Part shown: positions 54,335 through 63,892 of the stretch, piece after piece
How the letters are laid out: each line of letters begins with the position of its first letter
How positions within the stretch are numbered: position 1 is the first letter of the stretch
Assembly (NCBI GenBank): GCA_964036195.1
Contig: OZ038456.1
Location: 3,906,001-3,970,000 of the forward strand
Length of the DNA: 64,000 nucleotides
Direction of reading: 5' to 3'
Source: Sphaerolaimus hirsutus
Taxonomy: Eukaryota > Nematoda > Chromadorea > Monhysterida > Sphaerolaimidae
Program-made: the position numbers and the translations under genes
The notes under the pieces: generated by a model
Database searches by the model: none
The model's input: the letters and a program-made list of their open reading frames with translations, nothing else
What the model was told of the DNA's origin: nothing

Positions 54335-55088
54335 GCATATTTATCTAATAATTATTCTAAGTATCAGTGTCACTACATGTGGTAGTATTTAAGCAGTAGT
54401 GAATATGTACATGGGAGCTAATACATGTACACACCTAGGCATATGGTAAGTAGCTTAAAATGTTATGTACTTATCCTAATTTTAATCACTGTTACGTGCT
54501 TATTCTAAATTTATCAATGGTTTTCTGTTTAGGCAGTGATATTGACATCATTGGTTCTGGCACATGGCCAGGTAGGTCTTGGCACATAGCCATTCACCTG
54601 GATGGTTTTCTGTTTAGGGAACAATGTATTGTATTGCATCTGTTGCCATGGTATTTATCACATGCAACAAGAAGTAGGCGGGTGATTTGATTATGGTATT
54701 TATCACATGCAACAAGAAGTAGGCGGGGTTTTGATATACTTTACTCTATTTATCAGATATGGTATTTATCAGCTGCGACAATATTGTTGTGGTTGTGTAG
54801 GCGTATGGTTGAGTATAAAAGTAACTGCTTGAGGGCTATTTGAAGCAGTCTACCAGAGTTGTGAGGAAGCTATAATATTGGTGAAATATTCACAACTTAC
54901 TTAAATAAAAGAATACATCCATCTCTGAACCTGGACATCTGAACTCTCAAACCAAGCCGACCACTTCAGTCTTCACACAACAACAGAGAGCAACCTCAAA
55001 CACAACCTTCAATCATCAAGCCAAGCTGACTTCCATGAACTAGGGAGAAAATACCCACCACTGACCACACCAATAACAACATGTGTGG
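54335..55088 (+). mobile_element. 754-bp LTR-like insertion with 5-bp TSD
   Basis: TTTAG flanks both sides (54330-54334, 55089-55093), and Gag reading resumes across it. The insert has a TATA-like GTATAAAAGT near 54,814 and AATAAAAG near 54,905, the order expected in an LTR. Two 38-bp direct repeats (TGGTATTTATCACATGCAAC..) are at 54,646-54,725. Ends GCATATTT..TGTGTGG are not TG..CA, so the class is uncertain. Confidence 0.55.
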
Positions 55089-55093
55089 TTTAG

Positions 55094-55818
55094 CCAGCAT
55101 CCAATATTGTAACAAATTAGTTTTTACGGCTGTAGTAGCCTCTGGCAATTTAGTAAAATCCTTGATAGACCAGGGATCATTTTCCAGCGGCGATTGAATG
55201 GTAGAAATATTGATAGCCCTGTTAACGGTTGGTTGATTTTGGGGTGTAGAAGTTCCACAGGTGTCACTGGTTTGACAATGTTAGCGGCAGTGCTTATTGG
55301 CGGTGTCATGGCCATCAAGGCTGCCGAATGTCTGTGCTGTACCTGCAAAGCTCGAAAACATTCCTGCGACAGGTTTTATTCATGTGTCAACTGTGCAGTG
55401 TTGTCATTTTGGGTCCTGCTCGAACTAATAGGAGCTTCAAAATTTGGAACATGTGAAATGAATGAAACATTGGGATTCGTAGCGTGATTCTGGCTCCCAT
55501 CCCTCATCAAGGATTCCGTTTCAAGTAAATAATTGTTCACGTCGTGTGGAATTAAAGTGCACACTGGAAGCACAGGCGCTAAATACACTGGTAAATGACA
55601 CCTATCAACTACACCACAAGGAGCAGGTGTACGTGATTTCACAAACTGGTACATAACTGCTGGAACAGGTCTGTCCCGACCCTGCCTGTCGACAGTTTCA
55701 ACTACGTTCAAAAACCCAGCCACATTTTCACACGCATGCGCATTCTGATCGCTAACCAACGTTAAATCCAAAGGTTCATCAACAAATTCCTGTGGTGCCC
55801 TGGCCACACGTCGTCCAC
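55094..55818 (-). pseudogene. gag: Gypsy-2 Gag N-terminal region
   Basis: The 55376-55807 frame (APQEFVDEPLDLTLVSDQ.., Pro-rich, no domain) is followed after a shift by FTKLPEATTAVKTNLLQYW near 55,110-55,160. Stops occur at 55,255 and 55,355. Confidence 0.6.
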
Positions 55819-55826
55819 CCTGTGCC

Positions 55827-56076
55827 CATAGCTGAAATCGAGGGTAGCATTTCGAGGGGGGGGGGGGGGTATTTCGAGGGGGGGTTTATTATTTCCCCAG
55901 CCCATTTTGAGGGGGGGTTAATTCGAGGGGGGGTTAATTCAAGGGGGGGATAATTCGAGGTAATACGGTAAATTAAAAAATCAACAATTTTCACCGAGCG
56001 GTTCCCGAGATATAAACACGTGCCGGCAGGCCGACCCCCCCCCCCCCTCGAAATGCTACCCTCGATTTCAGCTATG
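55827..56076. mobile_element. CATAGCTG palindrome with 8-bp TSD, in Gag
   Basis: The ends are CATAGCTGAAATCGAGGGTA and complement; the duplication is CCTGTGCC (55819-55826, 56077-56084). Inside is a G-run TATTTCGAGGGG segment ending GGTAATACGGTA, a right end of the CCGTATTT class, so a second element seems nested and partly deleted. Confidence 0.85.
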
Positions 56077-56084
56077 CCTGTGCC

Positions 56085-56236
56085 GCGCGCAACTGTTCAT
56101 ATTGGGCTTGTCGCACCAGTTCCTGGTGCAGTCCAGCGGCAGGCATTGCGTTCACAGGGTGCGCACATGTATGGCGGCGCTGCAAATCCGACAAATCACT
56201 AGCGGTCGATAGCGAATAAATAGCTGAATTCGCCAT
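56085..56236 (-). pseudogene. gag: Gypsy-2 Gag start
   Basis: An ATG at 56236 opens MANSAIYSLSTASDLSDLQR and reads to the duplication at 56084. The composition (RQAQYEQLRAAQA) and the break by the CATAG element support it as the Gag N-terminus. No 5' LTR was identified upstream. Confidence 0.55.
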
Positions 56237-56525
56237 AGTTAGCGGCCTGCTGCCCAGCCAAATAACCGCCCAGCACAAATTAATTGGACCGCCAAACAGT
56301 GAATTAACAATGATCTAAATAAATCAGCTTTAAGTAGAGTAGAAAGATTCGGGGGTCAGAAAGATTATGTCGTTTTGTATGTGTTTATGGCGATCTCGAT
56401 GGTATGTGTAAAATGTAATTATATACCACAATAATAGAATTAATGTCACGTGCACATTATGAGGAACTCGACAGTACTTACATGAGCACATCAGTAAAAG
56501 TAAAACAATTTATTTATTTTATTTA
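56237..56525. other. No feature assigned
   Basis: AT-rich sequence upstream of Gag where a leader and 5' LTR would be expected; no repeat partner is seen in the window. Confidence 0.4.
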
Positions 56526-56846
56526 CCGCATTTCCTCAAAATACCCCCGGGGGGATTGCGTCGAGGATTTTGATAAGGGTTAAACAAGGGGGGTATTTGG
56601 AGGTTTTTTTTATTTTCCCAGAAATCATTCACACTCCCGATACTAATTTGTTGTTTGTAACATAGGTCGACGTAGAAAAAAGCAACAATAAGCAGTAAAT
56701 ATGTATAAGAGTCCAAAGACTTCTTAAAGTATTTATGTAGATCGTATAAACCATGTTTTAACGTAACACAGTCATTGTTTTTCATGTGTGTTCTACATTT
56801 CCTGGATCACAGACCCAAGCTTTAGTCATCTACGTTCTCTTTACAC
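56526..56846. mobile_element. CCGTATTT MITE, interrupted on the right
   Basis: CCGCATTTCCTCAAAATACCC starts after TA. The family middle (TAACACAGTCATTG, ACGTTCTCTTTACAC) runs to the TAGTGATGG head at 56847. Confidence 0.65.
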
Positions 56847-57300
56847 TAGTGATGGAAAAGCGCCAGGAAAAATGGCGCCAGGCGCCAATGGCGCCATGGC
56901 GCCATTCAAAATAATGGCGCCGGGCGCCAAAGGGTGCCAGAGAAAATGGCGCCAGGCGCCAATGGCGCCATGGCGCCATCTGGAAATATGGCGCCAGGCG
57001 CCAGAGGGCGCCAGCAAAAATGGCGCCGGGCGCCAGAATGGCGCCAACAATAGAAGTCCCTATTTTAGCATGCAGAAGCATTTATAGACAACCAATATGC
57101 TACTGTATTCCCTCGAAACACCACCCTTTAATAAACACCCTCTCAAAATACTCCCAGGTCTGAGGAATCCGAGGAAAAAATACCACCCACTTAAATACCC
57201 CCAGGTCTGAGCGAGCTTTGGAAAAAATAACCCCCTCGAAATACCCCCATCTGTAAAAAGGTACATCATCGTGTTTGCAATGAACATGATGTATTAATAG
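56847..57300. mobile_element. TAGTGATGG element with GGCGCC array, then MITE scrap
   Basis: The head TAGTGATGGAAAAGCGCC is followed by GGCGCC words to 57,047 and the inner flank GAAGCATTTATAGAC (57,072-57,086). From 57,105 a TACTGTATTCCCTCGAAACA MITE segment with CCCCCATCTGTAAAAAGG follows. The expected CATCACTA right end is not clear. Confidence 0.65.
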
Positions 57301-57344
57301 CTGTAATTTTTTCACATCACATCTATACATAGGTAGACTGTTCT

Positions 57345-57545
57345 GTGTAATAATCTATATTTGTAAATGTATATTGTGGAAATACTACTGGTACTACCTT
57401 CTGTTCTCAACTATTTTGTTTTTTGTTCGACTAGACTTTGGTTCAATATTTTCTTTTTTCCGTAATTTTTATATTATGCCCATGACTTGTAAAGCCAGCA
57501 GTGGTACGCGTGTTAAATAAATAAATAAAATAAATAAATAAATCC
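57345..57545 (+). repeat. LINE 3' tail
   Basis: TATTATGCCCATGACTTGTAAAGCC to GTGTTAAATAAATAAATAAA matches the complement of 31,364-31,470. It is a 5'-truncated copy consisting only of the 3' end. Confidence 0.75.
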
Positions 57546-57608
57546 CCGTCAAAAACACCCAATACTCACTTCAAAGAAATCACATTCAAGAGTCACATTC
57601 AATGCATA

Positions 57609-57783
57609 CCGTAAATCCTCGAATAAGTCCCTCCCCTAGAATAAGTCCCCCTCGAATAACTCCCCCCTCGAATAACTCCCCTCTCGAATAACTCCCCCCT
57701 CGAATCAGTCCCCCCTCAAAAAATTCTCCAACTTCAAAATTCCGAAAAAAAACTCCCCCGGGGACTTATTCGAGGATTTACGG
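57609..57783. mobile_element. CCGTAAATCCTCGAATAAGTCCC element, TA target
   Basis: A 175-bp palindrome from CCGTAAATCCTCGAATAAGT to ACTTATTCGAGGATTTACGG between TA dinucleotides, filled with CTCGAATAACTCCCCC words. Confidence 0.85.
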
Positions 57784-58299
57784 TACATTACAAACAACAA
57801 ATTAGTACTGGGAGTTCATAAAATTTCTGGTGAAATAATAACCACCTCCTCGAAATTCTCACTCTGAAAAAATAGACGATGAGGGTTTTTTCCAGGAAAT
57901 ATGGTGTGTGTATTTTGCCATCGTTAATAATGGTCTTATTTATCACAGATTATAATCAGGGTCTGCACCATATGGCAGAAAAATAATTGCATGTGGTCTC
58001 TTGTACATCATCACCCAGCCGTCGCACTCCCACATCGAGTTGTACTTGTGTTATTTCCGGTGGTTTGAACTAGGGTTGGCCGATGTTTTTTTAAAAAAAA
58101 CGTTGTTTTATTTTAAAAACACGAGGTCCGAAACGTTTTATTTTAAACACCGGCCAAAAAATTTTGTACTAAGCACTAGGTATTTTGCAAAATTTTTGCG
58201 CGCAAGCGCACAATTTCACACACAAATTGACATTCATGGTTGTTTTCATTGGTTTTGTGGCATTTTTAGTATCGAAGCATCCATATCTATGTGCTACCG

Positions 58300-59052
58300 C
58301 AGAGTTGCGAAAGTGTATTTACATTTACCCGAAATACCCGGGTAAATGGGTATTTATATTTACACTTACACTTACACTTTCATAAAATACCCATACACTT
58401 TTTTTACACTTTCCTGGGCAAAATACCCGGGTACAGAAAGTGTATTTTTTTCTTTCAGATGGCCCTGTTTTATGCTTTTGAGAAAGCATAAAATAGTGTC
58501 ATGTACAAAAAATGCATTGAATGTAGAAGATATGACAAATGTACAAACTAGCATTTGATCTACAACTTTGATCAGTACTCATGGTATACTACAGTTTCAT
58601 CATACTTTTGTAAAAAGGACAAGATCAATGGAAATTCACCAGCTGGACACAAAGTCAACTTTTGCATTGACATTTGCTGCATGTCCATTCTTGCATTTAA
58701 ACAGTGTGTATCGCATTGCTTAATCAGTAAAATATCAACACTGAAAAAGTGCCATTATTAGGTAACTTCATACCACTACAGTATATGTTACAGTCTGAAA
58801 TGTTTCATAAAAGGCTGAAAATGTGAAATAATGCATGAAAATGACAAATAAATTGATCTAAAGATGAGAATAGCGATGTTTTCTAATGCTCCACAGTGAG
58901 AGCTCTTTCTAAAAATTTTTTTTACACTTTTTTACACTTTCCTAGGTATTTTTTAAATACCTTACACTTTTGGTATCCATACTCAAAATTTGGAAAGTGT
59001 ATTTACACTTACACTTACACTTTCCAAAAATACCGGTATTTTAACAACTCTG
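58300..59052. mobile_element. hAT-like element CAGAGTTG, ACTTAC words
   Basis: The ends are CAGAGTTGCGAAAGTGTATT and GGTATTTTAACAACTCTG; the duplication is TGCTACCG (58292-58299, 59053-59060). Words TTTACACTTACACTTACAC and palindromes ACCCGGGTAAAT are at both ends. Confidence 0.92.
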
Positions 59053-59400
59053 TGCTACCGTGGGTATATAAGCCGTCATATGTTGATGTAGTATATAATA
59101 TTCAGGTAATGTGCTTCCATGTACCTCCACAGCGTGTAACATCACTCCCAAAGTAACAACCTCCTTTTATAACCTTGTTTGATCACTATTCCGTGCCAAA
59201 CTTCACTTGAAGTCACGAACATTCACAAACTATAAGGCGATATACGAACATGCCGACAAAAAATTGACATTTTTAACACAAATCACCACTTATAATGCTA
59301 TCCCATGGCTCCACAGCCATAATATGTTCATAAATATATAACATCACGGAGTATTGTCACTTGTCTGATATACCTATATTTGTTGACCCAGGAACATATA

Positions 59401-59728
59401 CCGTATTTGCTTGAATAATCCCCCTGGGGGATTATTATTTCGTCAGACTATTTTGAGGGGGGAACTAATCGAGGGGGGGAATTATTCGAGGGGGAGAATT
59501 ATTATTTCGTCAACATTTTCAACCATGTTTCTATCAACTCATTTGATGAAATCTGCTTTATTCACACAAAAACATGCCATTTTTGTTTAAATTAGGCACA
59601 ATAAATTGAGCAAATTCTTTAAGGGGGGATTATTCGAGGGGGGGAATTATTATTTCCTCACTCGTCTTACAGGGGGGATTATTCGAGGGGGGAATTATTC
59701 AAGGGGGGTACTATTCAAGCAAATACGG
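59401..59728. mobile_element. CCGTATTTGCTTGAATAATCCCC element, TA target
   Basis: CCGTATTTGCTTGAATAATC to TATTCAAGCAAATACGG between TA, with GGGGGGAATTATTCGA words. Same word class as 31103-33214. Confidence 0.85.
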
Positions 59729-59813
59729 TATGTGAGCTTTTTAAAAAAACGGTTTTAATATAAAAAACGTTAAAAAATATGGCATTAAAAAAAACGTTTT
59801 TTTTCCAACCCTA

Positions 59814-60079
59814 GTTTGAACTGTCGGTTCCTAAACTTTTTGTGATAAAATGAGCAGACAAAAAGTGGTGCGTTGTCAAGTTTTAAAGTTTGGGGATTAT
59901 TTAGTATTGAATATACGGTAAATATAAATCAACTTTCCACTCATTTTTCACATAAGATGTGGCGGTGGCATTTGATGTATAGAAATCCAGTACATATTGA
60001 GGAATTTACATTTAACTTTGTTAAATGATTTAGAAAATATCAAGACTCACAGATGCTATAGACCGTACCCAATGTGCCT
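59814..60079. other. No feature seen
   Basis: AT-rich sequence without repeats or coding signal. Confidence 0.4.
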
Positions 60080-60322
60080 ACACACACTAGTTTTCACCGT
60101 GACTTCGTGTGAAAACTGAAAGTTTTTCAAATGCAAATAAATAAACACGGTTGAATGATTTCATTTTATATTTTTTGGAATTTAAATTGATGAAAGTTAA
60201 AATTTGAAAATTTTAAAACTAAAACACATACAGCATACAACAAGAGTACCTAGGCTTGATGTGGCCATGTGGCCATTTCAGTTTTCACATCGGTCACGGT
60301 GAAAACTAGTGTGTGTAGGGCC
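60080..60322. repeat. Palindrome with CACACACTAGTTTTCACCGTGA ends
   Basis: The left CCTACACACACTAGTTTTCA and right TGAAAACTAGTGTGTGTAGG are complementary over about 28 bp, and GTGAAAACTGAAAG has an inner partner. A short CAAT on both sides may be a duplication. Confidence 0.65.
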
Positions 60323-60397
60323 AATCTGACACTCCGTTGAGTGTACAAAGTGCCGGGTCCACCTCAAGTGGACTACAGGTCTCTGCGTAGCATGCAC

Positions 60398-61212
60398 CAG
60401 AGTTGTTAAAATACTGGTATTTTTGGAAAGCGTAAGCGTAAGCGTAAATACACTTTCCAAATTTTCAGTATGGATACTGAAAGCGTAAGGTATTTTTAAA
60501 ATACCTGGGAAAGCGTAAATAAAAGCGTAAGCGTAAAAAATTTTTAAGAGGCGTTTTCTCAGTGAATTCTTTCCAAATCAAGCTCTCAGCGACATTTCTC
60601 GGATGTCCACTTAGAAGTCTGCCCTCATATGTTGTTTGGCAATCCATCGGCAGCGACACTTACCGTATTTCTTCTAATAGAAGAGCACCGTTCAATTTTT
60701 TTGTCAACTTTATTTGCCTGCCGTTCTATGGGAGGTGCCGTTCTATTGGAGGCTGCCGTTCTATTAGAAGAAACACGGTAAGTCATCTTTGTATCTTCCA
60801 ACTTGGAGTTACTGCTGTCGACGGCGACAACATCGTCGTCGGAATCCATTTTCAGCCCAAAATTTCTTACCTGAAGCCACGATTTTGCTCGACAACACAG
60901 TATTAGCAAGACATTCATACTGCGATACAATTTGTAAATGTGCCACTATTTCCAGCACATTACTGCACGCACGCAGTAATTTTTTTGGTAATTTACGCAG
61001 TTTCGTTCACTTTTTGTGGTTTTATGCTTTTTCAAAAGTGTAAAACTGAACCGTGTGAAAAGCTTTTTTACGCTTTTAGTACCCGGGTATTTTGGCCGGG
61101 AAAGCGTAAAAAAGCGTACGGGTATTTTATGAAAGCGTAAGCGTAAGCGTAAGTATAAATAGCCATTTACCCGGGTATTTCGGGTAAGCGTAAATACGCT
61201 TTCGCAACTCTG
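60398..61212. mobile_element. hAT-like element CAGAGTTG, GCGTAA words, with ORF remnant
   Basis: The ends are CAGAGTTGTTAAAATACTGG and CTTTCGCAACTCTG. The flanks GCATGCAC (60390-60397) and ACATGCAC (61213-61220) differ at one base. Both ends are AAGCGTAAGCGTAA arrays. The middle holds the second MDSDxxV start (minus strand, ATG near 60,850) split by the 116-bp TA element at 60663-60778. Confidence 0.88.
60663..60778. mobile_element. Short CCGTATTTCTTCTAATAGAAG element
   Basis: 116 bp between TA dinucleotides, ends CCGTATTTCTTCTAATAGAA and TTAGAAGAAACACGG, with GCCGTTCTAT words. It is the smallest member of its family here. Confidence 0.85.
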
Positions 61213-61220
61213 ACATGCAC

Positions 61221-61740
61221 TGACATTATAACCATTGGGTTTTATGTCGCATTCTGCGTAAGGGATCAATCGTAGTGGTGGAAAGGCACACCGGTACCCT
61301 GCTCCAGTGTGAGGCACTGTAAGGCACCGTCAGCTGTGCCGGTGCAGTGCCTTTGCGATTTTCAGTGGTGCATTACGTTGCCTTTTTCTTCAGAAAGCTT
61401 TGCCAGTTTGTGGCACACATTGCTTTTCTGTTAGCTTGGATCCGTATAAAACGGCCCTCATGAAAAAACTTTGGACAAACAATATTTTTTTCATTTTGAT
61501 AGATACCAATACTAGGTATTCTTTTCTGTTCTGTTACTTGTATGCCGTTCTATTAGAAGAAAAACGGTAGTTGCCAAAAACAGTTTTATATGTAAAGGGG
61601 GATCACTTAACTCCATTTCGTTTTCCAATGCCCCAATAACTCCCCCGAATCTGTTTCTCAGACCGCCGTATCGCTTCGTCCACGCACAATTTGCACGGCG
61701 CCGTTTCTCAATCGCCATCTCAATTTCTCAAAAAGGGCGC
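61221..61740. other. Repeat scraps
   Basis: 61,273-61,360 has a TAGTGGTGGAAAGGCAC head with GGCACC-type words, and 61,540-61,569 is a lone GTTCTATTAGAAGAAAAACGG right end. No gene is seen. Confidence 0.5.
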
Positions 61741-61748
61741 CTTAAGGC

Positions 61749-62916
61749 TAGTGATGGAATGGCGCCATTGGCGCTTGGCGCCGTTTTCTGTGGCGCCATC
61801 TGGCGCCTGGCGCCATCATTTCAAATGGCGCTATGGCGCCCTTGGCGCTTGGTGCCATTTTCGCTGGCGCCAATTTGGCGCCCGGCGCCGTTGTTTTGGA
61901 TGGCGCCGGAAATGGCGCCAAGATGCCGTTATTAACGCTCATATTTGGCCATATTCAATTGCCTTTTCTGCTGAATGATATCATTTAGGTGATATCTAAC
62001 ACATTCACCTTTGTTATTTTTGCCAACATTGCAAGTTTGGATCTACGTTGATGTTTTATGCCACATAAACAGCAAATCTTCATACCTATATAACAATTGG
62101 AAATGTTAATCTAAAATGATTTTTTCAGTCCTTACACAATTGATTACCTATTTACAATGCACTGTATTTGAATGAAATACCCTCGCGTGGTGGGGGGGGG
62201 ATTATTTCCCAGAGGGCAATATACTATATTTGCTTGAATAGTTCCACTTGGAAGTTATGTTTTGTCGTCAGACAGTCTTCAGGGGAACTATGTAAAAAGG
62301 GGAGGAATTTTGCAAGCAAAGGCGGTATCTCTCTAGAAGTAAAGCGGTATAGACTTATAGACTTACAGATACCGTATTTCCCCGAAATACCCCCAGGGAG
62401 ATAGTGCAAATTTTGCAGGTGTTACTCGAGGGAGAATGTATTTCAAGGATGGGGTGATTATTTCGACAGAATTTTTTCATAAGGCACATTTTAAGGAAGG
62501 TATTTCGAGGAAAAACTGTAATACGATTTCATAAAAGTTCTGCTGAAATGACAAACCACCTCGAATAACCCCCTCGATAAGCTCCTTAGATAAACCCTCT
62601 CAAAATGTGCTGATGAAATAATACACCCGTGAGGGTATTTCCAGGAAGTGTGGTATATAATATTCGCGATAAGATGACATTTGTGGCTTGTGTCACCAAC
62701 AGAAAAATGGTACAGCATGTTGTTCTTCTATAAATGCTTCCATGAAGATACACAGGCTGAAATAGTGAATTTTGTTGTTGGCGCCATTGTTTCTGGCGCC
62801 TTTTAGCGCCCGGCGCCAATTTTTCAGATGGCGCCATGGCGCCTTTTTTCGCCCGGCGCCATATTTTTGAGGCTGTGGCGCCTGGCGCCATTTTTCCTGG
62901 CGCTTTTCCATCACTA
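61749..62916. mobile_element. hAT-like element TAGTGATGG, GGCGCC arrays at both ends
   Basis: The head TAGTGATGGAATGGCGCC and tail GGCGCTTTTCCATCACTA are flanked by CTTAAGGC on both sides (61741-61748, 62917-62924). GGCGCC arrays run 61,760-61,925 and 62,780-62,905. The inner part (62,160-62,660) contains several CCGTATTT and TTGAATAGTTCC fragments. This is the most complete copy of its family in the window. Confidence 0.92.
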
Positions 62917-63054
62917 CTTAAGGCCGAGCATCCTGCCCTCAGCTAGAGCGATGTGCTATTGTCTTTGCGATGTGAGTGGGGTTTTGTATTTGGGTGTGGG
63001 ATGTAGATGTTTGTTGGATAAAGGGTGGGTGGATTGGGAGGGTGGGGATTGCGG

Positions 63055-63247
63055 CCACGCACACTAGTGCACCTCGAAATTTGGCAAACTCCTAAATCTG
63101 TTTGAGTTTACCATTTCAGTTTACCACAATGCATTATTTTTGATCGCTGTCAACAGCAGTTGCCAGATTCCTCATTTTGGTAAACTCAAATGTGTGCAAA
63201 ACAGATTTACGAGTTTCCAAAATTCCGGTGGTGTACTAGTGTGCGCA
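63055..63247. repeat. Palindrome GCACACTAGT / AAATCTGTTT
   Basis: CGCACACTAGTGCACC..GAAATTTGG..AAATCTGTTTGAGTTTACC on the left is mirrored by GGTAAACTCAAATGTG..CAGATTT..CTAGTGTGCG on the right. The flanks do not repeat. Confidence 0.65.
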
Positions 63248-63663
63248 GCACCATTGGCGTAGAGGTGGTTTGCCCATTATCACGTTCGGAACCGAAATTT
63301 GGTTAACATGTGTTCGATTCGAACGTTAGCCACATCGAATTTTGGCGAAAAAATTCGGGTAAAGTAAGTCGAGCCGCTCGTAAAATTTTTGATGTGCGAT
63401 CACACTTAATCACCACCATACACCCCCCATAAATATGTAAATACGAGTATGGGACGCAAAGTATGCGCAGAATCCTACCACAATTTAAAGAATAAATCCA
63501 TATAGGTACGTCATAAATCTCGTAATTTATTATTCCATAGTAATGTAATTAAATGAAATATTTTCGATGAAAAACTGTATATTTTTGGTTCATTATTCAA
63601 ATGGGTTACGGTCGGTTCCACACTAGGTAAGTGTGATGTCCACCGAGTATATCTCCTTGCCAG

Positions 63664-63892
63664 GTGCACCTACCCGTGGCGGAGCGATTTAGCGCCGCCG
63701 GCCAGCCATCAGTTCCAGTCGACGCGGAGTTCCCAAACCCGGCACCGAGCCAAACACCGAGCAAGGACACTAGTCCCGATTGCGGCACCGCAGATGCTGA
63801 TGTTGAAGAGATTAGGTGCGACCCGGTGAATGGACACTTGCCGCCCGACGCGCTCACACTTGTAAGGAACGCCATTCGGTCCGATGTTTACA
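63664..63892 (+). CDS. Possible exon, unknown product
   Basis: An open 229-bp segment follows TATCTCCTTGCCAG and ends TTTACA before GTGAGTGC, a consensus donor. It encodes HLPVAERFSAAGQPSVPVD, a Pro/Ser-rich stretch and ADVEEIRCDPVNGHLPPDA. GC content and the absence of stops contrast with the flanks. No family is recognised; it could belong to the plus-strand modular gene or a neighbour. The remaining 63,893-64,000 is intron-like. Confidence 0.45.

Larger units (their letters stand above)
58071..59813. mobile_element. hAT-like element TAGGGTTGG, AAAACGTT words
   Basis: The ends are TAGGGTTGGCCGATG and TTCCAACCCTA, with the duplication GTTTGAAC (58063-58070, 59814-59821). The core words near the ends are AAAAACGTTTT. 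Two younger elements (58300-59052, 59401-59728) are nested. Confidence 0.9.
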
